A DNA stretch of 36,471 nucleotides from Candidatus Aenigmatarchaeota archaeon (GTDB lineage: Archaea; Aenigmatarchaeota; Aenigmatarchaeia; GW2011-AR5). A program made the translations under genes and the position numbers. Numbering within the stretch: position 1 is the stretch's first letter; every line of letters starts with the position of its first letter. Shown here one piece after another: positions 36,084 to 36,471 of this stretch. The stretch is taken from assembly GCA_018304585.1 (NCBI GenBank), contig JAGVVY010000031.1:1-36471 (forward strand). Reading direction: 5' to 3'. The notes beneath the pieces were generated by a model that saw only the letters and a program-made list of their open reading frames with translations, was not told the origin of the DNA and made no database searches.

Positions 36084-36471
36084 TTATGGCGCGAGCGCTT
36101 CCGGGAAGAAGTCCAGCTTGAGTTCTTCGGTTATCAGCAAATGCTCTGCGTTGAGTATTGAATTCTGGAACCTGTACTTCATGTCCTTGACAAGCGCTTC
36201 CAGTTCTTTCGGGCTGCCCACGGCTGCGTAGAAATAAATCTCCTGCTTGCCGACGGTTTCAAAGATTATCTTCACGTCGTTGCGATGGTTGAGATATCCG
36301 AAGACGCGCTTCCGCGAGTCAACGCTCATGTAGCGGAAGTTCACGATGACGAGATACGTGGAGATATTGAACTTGCCGTAGTTTATCTCGGGCGCGTATT
36401 TCAGTATCACGCCCTTCTTGCGCAGCGCATTCATCCGGTTCCGCACGGTTTCCATGGCGATGCCCGTTTCT
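36084..36471 (-). CDS. Lrp/AsnC-family regulator (partial)
   Basis: The frame is open at the right edge, so the N terminus lies outside the window. The visible part starts within the helix-turn-helix (ETGIAMETVRNRMNALRKKG) and continues into the ligand-binding RAM/ACT-like domain: STYLVIVNFRYMSVDSRKRV, DVKIIFETVGKQEIYFYAAV, and a last helix EALVKDMKYRFQNSI. It should form dimers and octamers that bind DNA in response to amino acids. The stop is at 36084, just beyond the IS-like element, where a right-end palindrome could double as a terminator. Confidence 0.88.
   Translation of the reverse strand, partial: ETGIAMETVRNRMNALRKKGVILKYAPEINYGKFNISTYLVIVNFRYMSVDSRKRVFGYLNHRNDVKIIFETVGKQEIYFYAAVGSPKELEALVKDMKYRFQNSILNAEHLLITEELKLDFFPEALAP

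Overview
The window looks like the chromosome of an archaeon, most likely a small-genome DPANN-type lineage; the exact phylum cannot be fixed from sequence alone. The evidence is a TFIIB-type initiation factor, an HMfB-like histone, Sec61-beta, ribosomal protein S3Ae, an ATP-dependent DNA ligase and a zinc-ribbon tyrosine recombinase. Many starts sit 24-28 bases downstream of a TATA box (leaderless transcripts), and others carry a GGTGA-type ribosome-binding site. Genes are tightly packed, with several convergent pairs overlapping at their 3' ends.

Layout: (1) 1-372 is the 3' end of 23S rRNA, with no 5S rRNA following it. (2) 600-2000 holds a small Cys protein candidate, a lipoprotein and an MgtC-type membrane protein. 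(3) 2019-2345 reads as the RNase P RNA gene rnpB: a 12-bp P1, a P4 with the bulged U, and a TATA box 26 bases upstream. It had no annotation before this reading. (4) 2346-11466 is interpreted as a roughly 9.1-kb integrated element inserted at the 3' end of rnpB. A tyrosine integrase faces out into rnpB, and the 13-bp rnpB end is repeated at 11454-11466 (attL/attR), just before a hairpin that would be rnpB's original terminator. (5) 11478-11990 is gene-free: IS200/IS605-like ends and a dense run of hairpins.

The element carries the most interesting cargo. An AT-rich operon encodes a YhaO/Mre11-like nuclease, a Rad50-like ATPase whose coiled coil contains a transmembrane hairpin instead of a zinc hook (YhaN-like), and a GHKL (Hsp90/MORC-type) ATPase ending in an HExxH metallopeptidase motif. 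Other cargo is a Walker ATPase with a DUF4143-like tail, a ribbon-helix-helix regulator with a 10-bp-phased operator array, an Sm-like protein and two helix-turn-helix proteins. The three-gene operon is a candidate undescribed membrane-tethered DNA-sensing or defence system.

Host genes follow. 11991-12895 is an ArsR/small membrane/DUF302 operon. 13049-14064 is an HTH-nucleotidyltransferase/HEPN pair. 14143-16001 holds a TerC-like protein, an SRPBCC protein and a zinc finger-TM-thioredoxin fusion. 16241-19879 holds a zinc ribbon, Sec61-beta, endonuclease IV, a sugar epimerase, a glycosyltransferase and a histone. 20041-27374 holds TFB, an HTH/S-layer-like protein, GlmU, GlmS, a HAD phosphatase and DNA ligase. 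27726-28750 holds S3Ae and a Nudix hydrolase.

The last third, 28772-35639, is a divergent pair of operons of lineage-specific genes. It includes a nucleotidyltransferase with tandem HEPN-like domains, a TIM-barrel-like protein with a large helical insertion, a 607-residue protein of unknown fold and small membrane proteins, facing two paralogous unknown proteins and a coiled-coil protein. Then come a second IS200/IS605-like or structured-RNA element (35641-36078) and a partial Lrp/AsnC regulator running off the right edge. A palindromic element is present twice (12970-13060 and 16033-16162), with its second hairpin inverted between copies.
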